Positions 1-12,543 of a stretch of 64,000 bases of DNA are shown here, piece after piece. Origin of the DNA: Tigriopus japonicus (Eukaryota > Arthropoda > Copepoda > Harpacticoida > Harpacticidae). Location: contig JAAGOF010000064.1 of assembly GCA_010645155.1 (NCBI GenBank), positions 2,701,262 to 2,765,261 on the forward strand, given 5' to 3'. The notes under the pieces are model-generated. The model searched no databases, was not told the origin of the DNA, and was given only the letters and a program-made list of their open reading frames with translations. The position numbers and the translations under genes were made by a program. Within the stretch, counting starts at the first letter, position 1, and each line of letters begins with the position of its first letter.

Positions 1-2985
1 AGAAAACTCATTTGAGCTGTCTCAAATTTTGCTCAGAAAACTTATCAATCCACAGATTTCACATTTTCAATACTTCAAAGGACCCGGTCAAATATCGCAA
101 AACAAACTGGAAATGAATTGCCTAATAAAAGATTGATTGAAACAATGTTTCGAGTGAGAATATCACCTTCAGATTCAGTGTCACGAAAGAATGTCTTCTA
201 CTTGTCATAAGCAACAGATCAATTTACTGACCATTCTTTTTTACGAATAAAATCGGTTCTTCACAGTTTAAAACAAATCTATCTTCTTCCAATTGTACTT
301 GAAAAAATGAGCATCGAGATCAAATGGCCAGTAGTAGTCTGATTACTGTTCCGCTATCTTCATGTTTTTAAACGGAACCAATCTCTCAAAAACAAATGCC
401 CAAACTGAATGATGCAAATTATTTGAGAGCCATGGAGCAAAAAACGAAGCAAAGAGAACTTCCTTGGCAACATTTTTGATTTAGTTATTTTCTCACTGAT
501 TACCAAAAGGAACTTGCGCAATCAACGTCTTCAATATTTAAAAGATAGGATGAATTCAAGGTTTTGAAGGCTCATGCCGAATTGTTTATTGAACAGTTTC
601 TTTCACTTATTGGTCAATGTACCCTTTAGGCGAAACAGACCATTTTGTGTATTTTATAAAGTGGCTAGTAGTAGCTACTGGATATCTTTATCCAGAAGGT
701 TTTGGGAGCTGCCCCAAAATATTTTTTTTTTGTGGAGTTCTGACGGAATTCGTTTTTGCCAATTTAGTTTAAAGCCACGCCAAGCATTTCTTCCATCCGA
801 CGAGATCAAAGTGACATCGGCAGACTATGATGGATTTGACGACTGACAAAAATGGAGACCAAGAAAAAGAAGCCTCTCGAAAATTGAAGTCACTCTTTTT
901 TCGGTCTCCATGTGGTATCGATTTTGGCTTGGAAGGAAAAAGATGCCTAAATCTGTGAATAACACAAATGTTATAGACTTGTAAATGCACAAGATAAAAC
1001 AGGTATGATGTGAAAACATAACTAAAATAAAGGTGCATCTGACAGGACATTGCATGTCATGGTTGCATCTCTGTCAATCAGACAGAGGATACTGTCCGTC
1101 AAATTGGAATCCGCCTATTTTTCAGGTATTCTTTTTGTTCCAATATCGATGTCAAAAATCAATTCCGCCGCCAATTCGTCTCCACAATGCTCCATTAGAG
1201 CTTGACAAACAAGAATGTGGGCGTCGATGTCAAAGAACAAGACTTTTTGCCTAAAAGAACACTAGCTTTCCAAATGTATGGAAATGAGGTCACATATCAG
1301 CTTCTGTAGACATTGGGCCATAAAAACTAGTCGTGGACGTCGCTCGCATTTTATGCTAAAGGGCCTTACATAATGAATATATCGAGAGGCACTGGGGAAG
1401 GCCTCCCTCCCTGTAATATCGTTTGACAGTCGCTGATATTTGATAGTGGTAGGGGACCCCACCCAAATTTGAGGGCCCACATTCCAAACTAATCGTTATG
1501 AAATGAGCTCTGAACTTTTCTACGAGTAGGCTCTAGAGAATCGAGATAGTTTACTTTGAAAATCGTTAATTGTCAACCTTGACAGGTGATCACGTCACTT
1601 TGGATGCAAATTGGGCTCTTAACGGCTATTCCGTGCCAATATCAAATTTGTCTTCATCCGTCAAACCTAGTCTTCACAAAAAAGTCAGGGTGACCCGAAA
1701 TTGTTTTCATCTTTTTATTTCAGTTCTTGCATTGGAAATGAGGAAGGTGGATAGAAGAATCGCTCATGTTTGGAATTTTTCTCAGACTTCCGACTTTCTT
1801 AGAGACAGCGAAATGACATGTTCAACCATTTATCTTGGCTATTAGCATTTTAACAAGCTACTTGACACCCCTTTGCCCATGTTTCACTTCACTTTGACAG
1901 AGGAACTTTGCAATTACGAGTTTATGACGATTTACTTTGAACATTTTTTTCTCCTCCACATGACCCGATCTTGTCAGCTTTTCTAACGAATTCCTCACCC
2001 ACTTTTGATGTGGCCCATCTTCTTTCTTGTTATGTCCGTTCAAGCCCAGAATAGATTACCAGATCTTTTTAACGAATATTTAGAATCCAATGAGGAATGT
2101 GTTGGTCAAACACGCGATACTCGGCCACGGGATTGCCCTCTAGATATAGCGATATTAACACCTAGTTGGGAAATACATGAAAACTACATATGGGCAAGGT
2201 CGATCACTCTGGCTGTGGACTTCATTACCCCGTTTCTTATCCCGGCTTCAGGAAGGATCCAGATGTTGAGTCATCCATTTCCTGGTCAAATAACGCCATT
2301 CTCCCCTATTTGGAGAAAAAAGATGGGCGAGACGATTGATCGGCAATCCGACTAGAATTTTCACACTTTCTTTGGCGAGATGAGGGACGAAAGAAACGAC
2401 AACGGTTTCCAAGCGAAACAACCCGAATCTTCGTCCAAGCATATAGAGTACATCCAGCCAAGATTGAAAGCGTTTCTTAAGCACTCGAATTCGTCCAAGA
2501 CAAAATGGAAACATGATATTCCCCGAACGGGCCATTTCGAAGATTGACCCAAAAAGTGCATTTTTACGAGGTCGTTTTTACTACCTCGAACTTCCAATTT
2601 CGACGACCCTTGGGCATCATTGCGATGACACCCACTGTTTTGAGGCGTTAGACTTCTAACGGAACTTAAAAAGTTGATACCTCATGAAAATTCATGACTT
2701 CAGGATATGAGATGGGTTACATGACACTCCCACTTTCCACGTGTTGCCGTAAATAAATCACATCTCTCTCGAATTTCGTTTGCCTTCATTTTGTTGGAAC
2801 AATCATTGGCGAACTGGATGGTGCTTTTTGCGAAAGTAATGGAACTGTGTTTCAATAAGGCATCCGATAAATAATTTTGAAGAAAACAACGCACTTTCAT
2901 TTTGTAAGTTCAGCATTTTCCTCAAAATCTTCAGAAAAAGCGATTCAAATGATTTGATCAACACACGACTGAATATAATATAATA
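1..2985. other. No recognisable gene
   Basis: Only short open frames without family motifs are visible. One on plus (2008-2355, 115 residues) starts with a short hydrophobic stretch and is listed as a weak finding. The composition is AT-rich. This is presumably intergenic DNA or an intron of a gene lying to the left. Confidence 0.5.
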
Positions 2986-2991
2986 TTTATT
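2986..2991 (-). terminator. poly(A) signal AATAAA for aralar
   Basis: Perfect AATAAA on the minus strand (TTTATT on plus), 229 bp downstream of the aralar stop codon at 3220. Confidence 0.55.
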
Positions 2992-3219
2992 TTTAGCCAC
3001 TGTGACGGCATCTATGGATCACAACAGTAATAATATTGAATTCATCAGCGGTATTTCTAGCTTAATCTTAGCCTATGTGTGTGTTTATAATTGCGAAGGA
3101 TGACTGATGATCTCCATTAAACTAGTTACTTCTTCCTGTGAGTAAACTCGGCCTTTTTTCTTCAAGGTGGATTGCGAGGGACAGTTTGTGACCAAATTAG
3201 TTCAGCACCTTAGACGAGG

Positions 3220-6200
3220 CTAAAGTCTTTTGGTTACGAATCCAGTTTGAAACTTAGGCAGCACCAATCCGAATTTGGACTCTATGCCATTGAAAATGGG
3301 CATAGCTACTTGGTAGCCTCCAATATGATCGGGATTTGTAGATCGACTCATTTCTGCGGCACCAGCTGGAACCTCAGCTGTACTTCCAGAGGGATGGCTG
3401 AAAGAAATCATACACACAATTAAATACAGGTTGAGACTCGTCAGATTTTTGATGCAATGTCGGAGCATAAGCACTTTAAAAGTTTGGAACCCAGGCTTCC
3501 TCTCTTGTCACCAATTTGCTAGAAGTTTTTCAATACTCGGCCAAACTTTTTCGCAGACACATTCTTCAAACGTTTAAACTTGTTAGACATAGAGAAACAG
3601 CGCGAGCTTCCTTTAAATTGTAGAACATAATACATAACAAAATCTCTTTTCTGAAATGATTGAAGTAATTAGAACAAATACTTCAATTTATAGGTCCCCA
3701 AAAAAAATAATTTTCATCCGATTGCAAGAATTACCCAAAATAGGCCCCTATCAAGTACACAGATATTTATGTATCTTCACAAGTAATCGTAATGTAATGT
3801 AACATTATTTTTTAATCTAATGTAACATAATATCGTAACGTAATTTAATGTACCTGTCAGTAAAAGGTACCTGTCATTAAACTAAACCTGTCGTAATCTT
3901 CAGCTATTCGTTCCTCATTTTTTCCTACATAAAGCCTTCATTTCTTTACCTTCCTCCGAAGTCCACGTAGAAGGTCCTCTGAAGCAATTCATACGTGACC
4001 AGAGTCACACCGAACTGAGGCGAAGAGCGGCACATGCGAGCAATAGAGCCTTTCCAGAAGGCCTTAAAGCCCTCTTCGACATAAATCTTGCGCGCTGCGT
4101 CCATAAGGCCAGTGTAAGTGGTCTGACCCTCTCGAGCCACAACCTGAAGTCGGGTCTTGATGACATCGGCCGGTGTCACCAAAGATGCTGCGGGCATACC
4201 CGCAATAGCACCGGCTACCAGGAGAGACAACGGCGAGTTGTAGCCGGTCTCATCGGCAAATCGCGGTTTCAGGTGGGCGTAGGCAGGGAAATAGATGGCC
4301 GAGAACGGAATATCACGCAAAAGGCAAGCACGGGCACCCTGAAATTTGACGCCAAAACAAGTTGTTAGATTGCCAGATCAGTGCTTTTAACATTAGGGGA
4401 ATTTTCTTAGATTCGGGGAACACATAAACCAAATAATACACGGTAAAAATCAGTGCAATATAAAATTCATAAAACCTTTGAATAATTGCTCTGTAAGACT
4501 TCCAAATAATTAATCATTGATTGAACATCATTCGTAAACTTCCATATGGGATTAATTAAAAAAAAAAGAGTTCGACCGATTTTGGACCATTTTAGAATAT
4601 TTTTGCCCTTTTCTAGGGATTCAATTCATTCTAGGGATTTTCAGGGAAAATTTTCGAAAAAACATTTGTAAAAAGAATCTTGAAAGGAAAATTGCCACCA
4701 CCTTTTTCTGTATTTTTGATAATATCTGTCCAAATAGATGCAAAATTAGCCAAAATAGAAGAAGTCCAGGGATTACTCCACTCTAACGGAAAAGTTAGCC
4801 AAGTTGTTTTGGGTAATTTCACAGGGAATTCAGGCATGAGAATCTGAGAGCGCTGAATCAACGTATGACCGAATTCCGTACCTTGTAAAGACCAAAGAAT
4901 CCGAGTTCCCGGACCACTGACAACGCGGAAACTTTCTCGTTGGAAGCAATTTCACCCGCAACTTGGAGGCGGATCTTGACGATCTCAAGAGGATTGGTGA
5001 ACATGACTTGAGAGGCACCAGCCTAAATCGGAAAGAGTAACGTTTATAACATAAATGTAAAAGGAGCTTGACCTATGGTTAACGGCAATCAGTTAACTTA
5101 CGCAAGCCCCAGCGATAATTTCGGCGGGTAAGGGGATGGCGCCATGTTCTCCGCGGAATTTGTCTCGCACCAGATCGTTGACCTACAGATTAAGGTTGGA
5201 CACACCCAGAACTGAATTAGTCACACCACACAAGATCGGGGGTAAATTAAGTATTTAGTTAACAGGGTGAGCCGCTTGTCTTTTTGCATTGGTCAATCAG
5301 GGGTCAAATCGCTCGCTTTCACTCTAACTCCTGACTCACTGTTCCACCGGCCAGAACCTCGAAATACCAATCTATTCGGCCATCTTTGTGCATGAACTTA
5401 TCTCTCACAAAGTCGTTCATCTATGAACGAGTTCAAAGAGGCACATGGAAATTGAATTGCTTGGTCAGATAAGGCAAGATAGAATAGTCACTCACCGTGA
5501 GTTTAATGGCTTTCTCGGGAGCCACGCCCATGAGTTGAGGCACCAGGCCTCGGTAAAGGCCCGTGAAGCCCTCGTGTCTCAAGACCTTTTTGAAACAGTC
5601 CAAACTATTGCGGTACATGATCTCGCCTACATAAGAGCCGGTTCTTTGATTCTGCATGCGTGTCTTGACCAAATCAATGGGATAAACGGCCGTCGCTCCT
5701 GTGGCTCCGGCAATCGAACCCAGGGCGAAACGATAGACGGACTCAAGCACTTGAATTAAAAAGCCACGATCCTCGGGACTCTGGAAAGGGTCAAAGAAAA
5801 ACTATTACGTGAAAAGAGATTATTTACCTTTTCTTGAGATAACCCACATTATGACAGAAGAATTATATTATAGATTTCCTACGTGGTCAAGTAGACACTA
5901 TTATTATCTTTTGTAAATGGACCATGTCAGTTCATTTTGCCGTTTTTATTTACTTGCACTTGTGCTAAATTTGACTCGGAGAAAAGTATATTTATTTAAG
6001 GGGAATCATATTCCATGTTTTATCCTCGAATTAGGTCTGTACATAATCCCAAACCGTATTAATGTAGTCATGAGACAAAAGTTTCCCCTCAAATGTTACC
6101 TCAAGCATTTGATTAGCCCTTGCTTGATTTAAATCAACATGAATTAAAGTCATCAACTGGCGATGGAAATTTCACTGGTACTTTCACAGGCGTCTGGTCC

Positions 6201-9200
6201 TTGCATCGATTGGCGTCCTTGACAATTAAGTGTTAGTATTGCATGCGCCATTGTTTCAGCGGGCAAAAAAAGTCTTAATATACTTGCCACTTGAAATGCG
6301 GGTTGTTTCGCCTAAAAGCGGGAGGGCAAATTTTGAAGCGCATTTACATTCACAAATAATTCCTTGCACTTTATTAACTGTTTTATAGCTTGAAAAAGGC
6401 AGGGTCATCAGGGCACTTACGGAGACAGCGTGGATATCGGTCAACCGGGCGGTGATTTGTTTCATGTATTGCTCGGGAGATATGGTTTGCAGGTCGGAAT
6501 ACATGATTCGTCTGAAAGAATAAAACTTTGCGATCATTAGGTGGCCGAAATAAATGAGGAAAAAAAATTAAACGACATCCGTGCTTAATACAGTAAGTAT
6601 ATTGAAGGATCAAATAACGATAACATGAGATTAGAAACCCTGAATTCAGTGTATGATAAGTCATCCACCAAAACCATGAAAAAGGCTTTGCGAAACTCAT
6701 ATTATTTTCGCTTTCTAATTCAATTGTGCAACGCATTGATTACATATGAGCATGAACTTTCATGATTTTAGAAAACATAATTCGCTTAACTCGTGCTAAA
6801 ATCAAATGATTTATCAGGCATCTCCCAAGCATTATATAAATATTTAATATATACATTTATAAACAAATAAATATAATGATATCACTGAGAGCTTTAAAAA
6901 ACTACATTAAAAAGACCTTAAAAAGCTTCTCTGATTTCAAACCAACTCCAATGAACAATTGGAGTGCACTCTATCAAAGAGGATGAACATCATGATATCT
7001 ATAAGCACTGCATGCAACAAGATATAGCGGATCTGAGTGAGCATGCGACACTGCACCGTAAGAATCGGTTGATTTCCGCATCTTCGACTACTCGCCATTC
7101 CACAGGAAGAGCTCCTCGACTGCACATTTGTAATACACACGACACCATGTTATCAAGACGATTATTATGGCAACCAAAAGACCTCCAACTCCATTCCAAA
7201 CTCACCCTGTTTGATGCAAGAGATCGCACAAATGGAAGAGGATATCAACTTCCAAGGGCGTGATTTGGGACATCATTTGAGCGGAGTGCAGAAATTCCTC
7301 TGGAAGAAAGGGACTCATCTGTTACGTAAACTCATCACGGCCCTCTGATATGAGAAACTTCCTTACCTTTGGTCACTTCTTGAAGTCGGGATCCATTTGT
7401 AGCGTTCAAATAGATCTTCTTGATGAGCTCTATGTTCGATAGCAACGAAATAAAGGCCACAAAGAACGGATAAGACACTTGTTGGGTGCCTCCAACGCCA
7501 CCACTGGCAGCATTGATGAGATTTTGCTTCACCTAAAGGGCATTCAAAACCACTCTACCTCTCACTCTAATATCAAGAAAACTTTGTATGATCTGATTCC
7601 TTACGGGATCGGTGAGCAGGTGACCCTTGATCGTGACCATAATCTCATGAAAGTCCTGTGTGGAGATGAACCCGTTCCCACTCTTGTCTTTGACCTTGAA
7701 GGCCACCGTGGCATATTCCTCGTGAAAGTCATGAAGAAACTGCGAGAACTCGGCGTAGGTCACGGCACGATCCTTCTTTTTCCCAAAGTACAACTTGACA
7801 AAGTCCGAATCGAACGGAAATGGAATGGATTGATGAAGGGTGGTCTGTTTGATGATCTCTTCAAACTCATCTGTAAGGAAATTCGCGGCAAAATGAAATT
7901 TAGCACACCGAGTTGGTAGCCATTATTTTCTCACCAAAGCTGACGGTTCCATTGCCGTTGGTGTCAAACAACTGAAAAGCCGTTCGGTACAGAGCATCTG
8001 GAACACACAAGCGGCCTTCAAAGGACGAGAACTCGTCGAACGATATCAGACTGAAAAGATCGGGAATGGCTGACCAACCCCATCCATTGGCTTTCGATTG
8101 GTTTCGTATCAGGAGGTCCACTTACCCATCCTTGCTCTGATCCAAAGCACCACAGATCAATTGGGCAGAGTTCTTGTTGTAGTTTTCCTCCGGTAAAAGA
8201 CCAAGATATTTAACCAAGAAGTCCACTTCGGTCATGTACTTCTTGCCCTCAACCGTGGTGGAGGCGTACCTCTCAAAGACCGCCTTGAGCTGACCCGAAT
8301 CAGCGCGTTTGAGGTAGCCAACATTCTGAAAAGGACAATAAGAAAAAACTGAGACCCTCGTTCAACTCATCAATTAAAGCATCCGATGATGGTTGATCCT
8401 CCCATGTGAAGCATCTATAACACCACACCTACTTGTTCCAATGTCAGTTTTCGAAGCAGACCCCAGCTAACCAAGAACAGGATGCACTCGTGGAAAATAA
8501 TCGGGACATGGATGCGTTTGACGGCTTTGGTTTGGAGGAAGATCTCCGTGGCCAATTGCTCGTCCACCGAAGAGATACCCATGGGACAACTACGCGGACC
8601 CGCCCACCAATCATAGCGACAACTGGCTTCTCACGAATCGAGAAACAGGCCTTTAGCACAATCGACGACGTTGGCAAAGTGCCCAAGAGGAAAGGATAAC
8701 CCGTGTATGTATTATTGTTGTACTCTGGGGTTCGTTAGAGGTCAGGCGGGCGTGCGTGCCTTTATACAATGAGCAAAGTATGTCTGTCGTACACATCATA
8801 CTTCATTATGTTTGATCTTGAGGTAGCGTAAACTGAGCCAAGAAACCAGAAATGAAACCACCGCGGGTTTGGTCATGCTTCATCCGCGGATTGTCTCAAT
8901 CTGAGACGCACTGTTCACCATCACGATGGACGACAAAGTTCCATTTGAAACGACATAGATCACTGACGGGACACATGGGATTTTTTGGGATCAATGCCAA
9001 ATCGCTCTCCGACACAATATGAGGACAGAGACACGCGCAGGATATCAAAACTACATTCATCCAGACCACAAATCAAGATTTGCGCCCTCATAACACATAA
9101 AGTGTCATCAGATTTAAACACAATCGTTCGTTCAAAGCGTTATTTGGAATCGTTCAAACCAACCAATCAACCAACCCCATGACTGTAGTACCAACCTCAG

Positions 9201-9417
9201 AGAGCAAAGCGACAGGGCCTCCACCATTTTGACATGAGGCCCGTCCAATGACCCCCATGGAACTGAGCCACTCCAGTCCCAACAAAGATGGCCTCTGCAA
9301 TAAATAGGACATGATTTCTGAATCCTACCCCTTTTTTTTAAGCCATTACTTATGTCTATTCAATGGTTATCGTAACGGATTGGTTACCTTGTTCTTATTG
9401 ACTTCATGATCGGCCAT
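3220..9417 (-). CDS. aralar1: Calcium-binding mitochondrial aspartate/glutamate carrier (aralar; SLC25A12/13 family)
   Basis: Inner-membrane carrier that exchanges mitochondrial aspartate for cytosolic glutamate plus a proton in the malate-aspartate shuttle, under Ca2+ control (family knowledge). Well-supported exons, 5' to 3': (..)8433, 8325-8126, 8050-7935, 7870-7566, 7532-7367, 7299-7206, 6511-6421, 5780-5496, one of 5420-5340 or 5182-5102, 5022-4882, 4338-3950, 3397-3220; all phases join. Counting from ATG 8582 the product is 731 residues. EF-hand loops lie at about 112-123, 145-156 and 216-227; the last has D instead of E at loop position 12. Carrier signatures PIDLVK (~408), PLEIVK (~507) and PADVIK (~599) mark three repeats. 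The C-terminus has the family motif NPDHIGGY. Upstream exons at 9417-9388 (ATG in a good context) and 9294-9192 may extend the N-terminus, but their join to an exon starting near 8626 rests on a weak acceptor. Identity is firm; the 5' end is not. Confidence 0.93.
5102..5182 (-). CDS. aralar alternative exon, copy B (27 codons)
   Basis: This 81-bp phase-0 exon is bounded by CTGTAG and GTAAGT. It begins VNDLVRDKF and encodes the linker and first part of the helix after the first carrier repeat, leading into [16 protein letters not shown] in the next exon. It aligns residue for residue with the exon at 5340-5420. Its match to the usual family sequence (VNDFVRDK...PLPAEI/VLAGGC) makes it the canonical version. 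Confidence 0.9.
5340..5420 (-). CDS. aralar alternative exon, copy A (27 codons), probably mutually exclusive with copy B
   Basis: This 81-bp phase-0 exon is bounded by TTCATAG and GTGAGT. It encodes [14 protein letters not shown] followed by [13 protein letters not shown], homologous to the neighbouring copy B, with the same length and phase. It lies after a 75-bp intron from the upstream exon (donor at 5495) and 157 bp before copy B. Including both copies would keep the frame but duplicate half a transmembrane unit, so use of one at a time is inferred. Confidence 0.82.
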
Positions 9418-9744
9418 GATGTTTTCCCTCCAAGACTGAGAACACAACTTGAGGCTGCTGATTTTGGAGGCTGGACGAAGTCTGTCTGGCAGTTTGTAGT
9501 ACTCGAACTCGATGGCAGTCGTGCTGAAGGGAGAGTGACTTGCTTTGGCCCTCGATCTATCTTTCTAAGGCCAAGAAGCGCGCGAAAGAAGGACCGGAAT
9601 GCGCTGGCTTGAGCCTTTTAACAAGGCACAGAACAACAACTTCTCCCGGGATGACAAACGGCGATTGTTCCCACAAGCTACGAGCTCACCCTCGGGATTG
9701 ATGTGGAACTCAGGTTTAGCTACTTATTGTAGGTAGGTAGGCTT

Positions 9745-9766
9745 GCATGCATGCATGCATGCATGA
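9745..9766. repeat. (GCAT)n microsatellite
   Basis: About five tandem GCAT units, between the aralar 5' end and the downstream repeats. Confidence 0.8.
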
Positions 9767-10744
9767 AGTGCTGTGCTACGCTGCTGGCTTAGTAACGAAC
9801 GTCGCTTTGACTTGACATCATGTCGGGAAGACGTGCCTGAAACTTGTCTCGGTTTCACTCGCAAATTGGATGATGCTCTCTCCCAACCTCGTTTAGTTCT
9901 GTTAGTTGATGGCTGTTAAATTAGATTGGGTTAAAACATTTGGGTTCATGTTATTCCATTTCCTTCTAGTACGTCGGAAAGGGAACGAAAGGTATCAATC
10001 AATCAATCAATTCTAGTTGGATGTAAAGGAGCTTCTGCATTTGGATGTAATTCAAGCGCACAATTAACGTTTCAATGACCTCCCTGTGAACAATGTCATC
10101 ATTTTGAAACTACCCTCACTATTTTATATTGACTCATTTTACAAAGCACTAGACAACTAGATTGCATTTGCCAAACGGATTTTGAGATTTGGCCCAGTGA
10201 TTGGAACTGGAAGTACTCGAACAAAAAAAAAAGATTCACCCAACCTCACCCTCGAAGAACCAAAGCCCCATTTTCCATAAGATTTACCCCGAGTCCTAGC
10301 ATTTCCCCATCGTTCTTCCCCAATCACTTTTCCGTTTATATTTTCAGGAACACCTGTAAATGCCCTTTATTGTCATTTGTTCATTGCATAACGTTCCGTT
10401 TATGGGCACAATCGGGCCTTATAATTCACCCTCAAAGAGACTTTCAGAGTCGGCTTTCTTCAAAGTTGCGTGAATAAATATGTAACTGGGCCGTGGTGTT
10501 CGTTTTCCGTGGTTGAGGCTTTACTTCTCCGGTTCTTTTCAAGTTGTTCGGTTAGTACAAGGGCATTACCAGATAAATAACTAAATTGATAATTAACTGT
10601 TTTTTTCCAGTTGAATAACTGGTATTGATTCAGATAATTCAGCCAAATCAGTTAATTTCAATGTCCTACAAAAAATATAAAGGACTTTTCCCCAAGTTTT
10701 TTTTTTTTGACTAAATTTATTTCTAGCAAGATTTTTTTATTCAA

Positions 10745-10883
10745 AGAGCTTTGGGCCCATGAGTATTGTACTAAGGATGGCTCTCGGGCCCACTTTTTTA
10801 AACTTTCTCCATAGCTCCTGGGCCCACAAATGACCACCCTTGGGCCCAGATGTGGGCCGCGGCCCACAGGTTGCCGACCCATG
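10745..10883. mobile_element. Truncated hAT-type MITE copy
   Basis: This segment matches the right-hand third of the intact element at 29092-29538. It shares GAGCTTTGGGCCC, a CGGGCCCACTnTTT block, CTTTCTCCATAG or CTTTCCCCATAG, GACCACCCTTGGGCCCA, and a right end GCCGACCCATG against GTCGACCCCTG. No left terminus or target-site duplication was found, so this is a decayed fragment. Confidence 0.7.
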
Positions 10884-11334
10884 CTAAAGTCATTTCCGTG
10901 TATGAGGTAATTCCAAATACTTGTTGGTGCGATGTAAGGCCTGCCTCTTTTAAAATACAACTTTCATAAGTTGTTGCTAACATGGATGAAATTTACTTAA
11001 CAGTTTAAGAATGACAACAATAATTTCTTGATTATATATCAGTCTGATTTTTCAACAACAAAATTATCATGAAATTTCAATTAATTATCTGGTATTCAGA
11101 TTATTTGACTGATAAATGCTTTTCATATAATACCACTTAATTTGCATGCCCCGGTTATTACCGAGCCATTGAAAAATCAAGGATGTGCTTCAGAGAAGTC
11201 AATTGGAGCTGGAAATTGCGGAGAAGTAATTGCGGAGAAACTACGTTCATAGCTGCATTCAAACAACAGCAAACTTGCGGATTTTTACTATATTTTTCAT
11301 CTTCAATCAAAGATCAATATCAGTAAGAATGACT

Positions 11335-11795
11335 TAGAGCACTATAATGAAAGAGTACGTTCACAAAGTGCAACATCTAGTGGATTGTATGCAGCAACAG
11401 CTCGCAGTTCCCATTGTACACATATTTTTGAAGATTGCAACGGTCACTCATCAGTTTTGGACAGACTAAAGTGCCTAAAATATTGGTGGCGGAACTCCAA
11501 ACAGAACTCTAAGAGTTTTTCTGATGTATTGTGGCATAGATAATGCCTGAATTACCTTTTCAGTAGTCAGATTTCCATGCCAATTTGAAAGGGGGTTTAC
11601 CAATGATTTCAACCAAAAACACAAGTCCATTAACAATACTCAGTCAACATTTTAGGCACTTCAGTTTGTCCAAAACTGATGGTTGACAGTTGAGATCTTC
11701 AAAAATATGTGTATCATGGGAGCTGCGAGCTGTTGCCGCATAAAATCCACTAGATGGCGCACTTTATGATCGTATTCTTTTATTATAGTGCTCTA
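11335..11795. mobile_element. Non-autonomous DNA transposon with ~155-bp terminal inverted repeats
   Basis: The left arm (about 11335-11490) and the reverse complement of the right arm (about 11641-11795) are close to 90% identical by eye. Both begin TAGAGCACTATAAT. The element is flanked by the 8-bp direct repeat GAATGACT (11327-11334 and 11796-11803). The centre of about 150 bp has no coding potential. An 8-bp duplication and TAG-type ends fit hAT (Ac-like), but the superfamily is inference. Confidence 0.82.
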
Positions 11796-12447
11796 GAATG
11801 ACTGATAATGGACTTGCATTAAAACTTGGTTTTTGGAATCAAATGTTTCCTGTATGAAAATTACATTTTCAGTTCAATAACCAAACTTGAGAAATTATAA
11901 GAGCAATGAAGAAAAGCGGGATTGCTCTTGTATGATGCCATGAAACTATTGGAGGCTATTTTCTAAGTCAATTCTATCCATTTTGGAGACACAATCCTGC
12001 TGCTCATGATAGATCTAGATTCAACACGATTCTATAAGCAAAGCTCAATCAATCCCTCAACACAAATGAATTTGGTAACCTCACAATCATAGCCTGACAA
12101 GAATTGGCGCCAGAAGGCCAGTGCAGAAAAGCTGCGCCCTTGAGAAAGGCCCTGGACGTTTTTGCTATTTAATACTTTTATTGAATCATTTAGTGGTGGT
12201 CAAAAGCCGTCTCTTTAATTGGGATTTCGTGATTTTGTCTCTTTTTGTGGTTTTATAGACTTTTTAGTTTTGCGGTTTTATATTTTTTCTGCCAAAATTT
12301 AGCGTTCAACCGTCTTTCAATGCAAACAACCACCAATATTCACCATTGGCAACCAAAAAGTGGCAGGGAACGGGAATATTCCTTCATCGAACACCCTTCA
12401 TCGATGATGAACTGACTCCTTAACATACAAAAAGCAAGTTCCAAAAG

Positions 12448-12543
12448 CATGAATTAAAGTGTTCAAATAGACCCGAAAACATGAATTAAAGTGTTCAAAT
12501 AGACCCAAAAACATGAATAAAAGTGTACAAATAGACCCCAAAA
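12448..12543. repeat. Tandem repeat, three 32-bp units
   Basis: Three head-to-tail units, each starting CATGAATTAAAGTGTTCAAA or a close variant (12448, 12480, 12512). The third unit has three or four substitutions. Confidence 0.9.
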
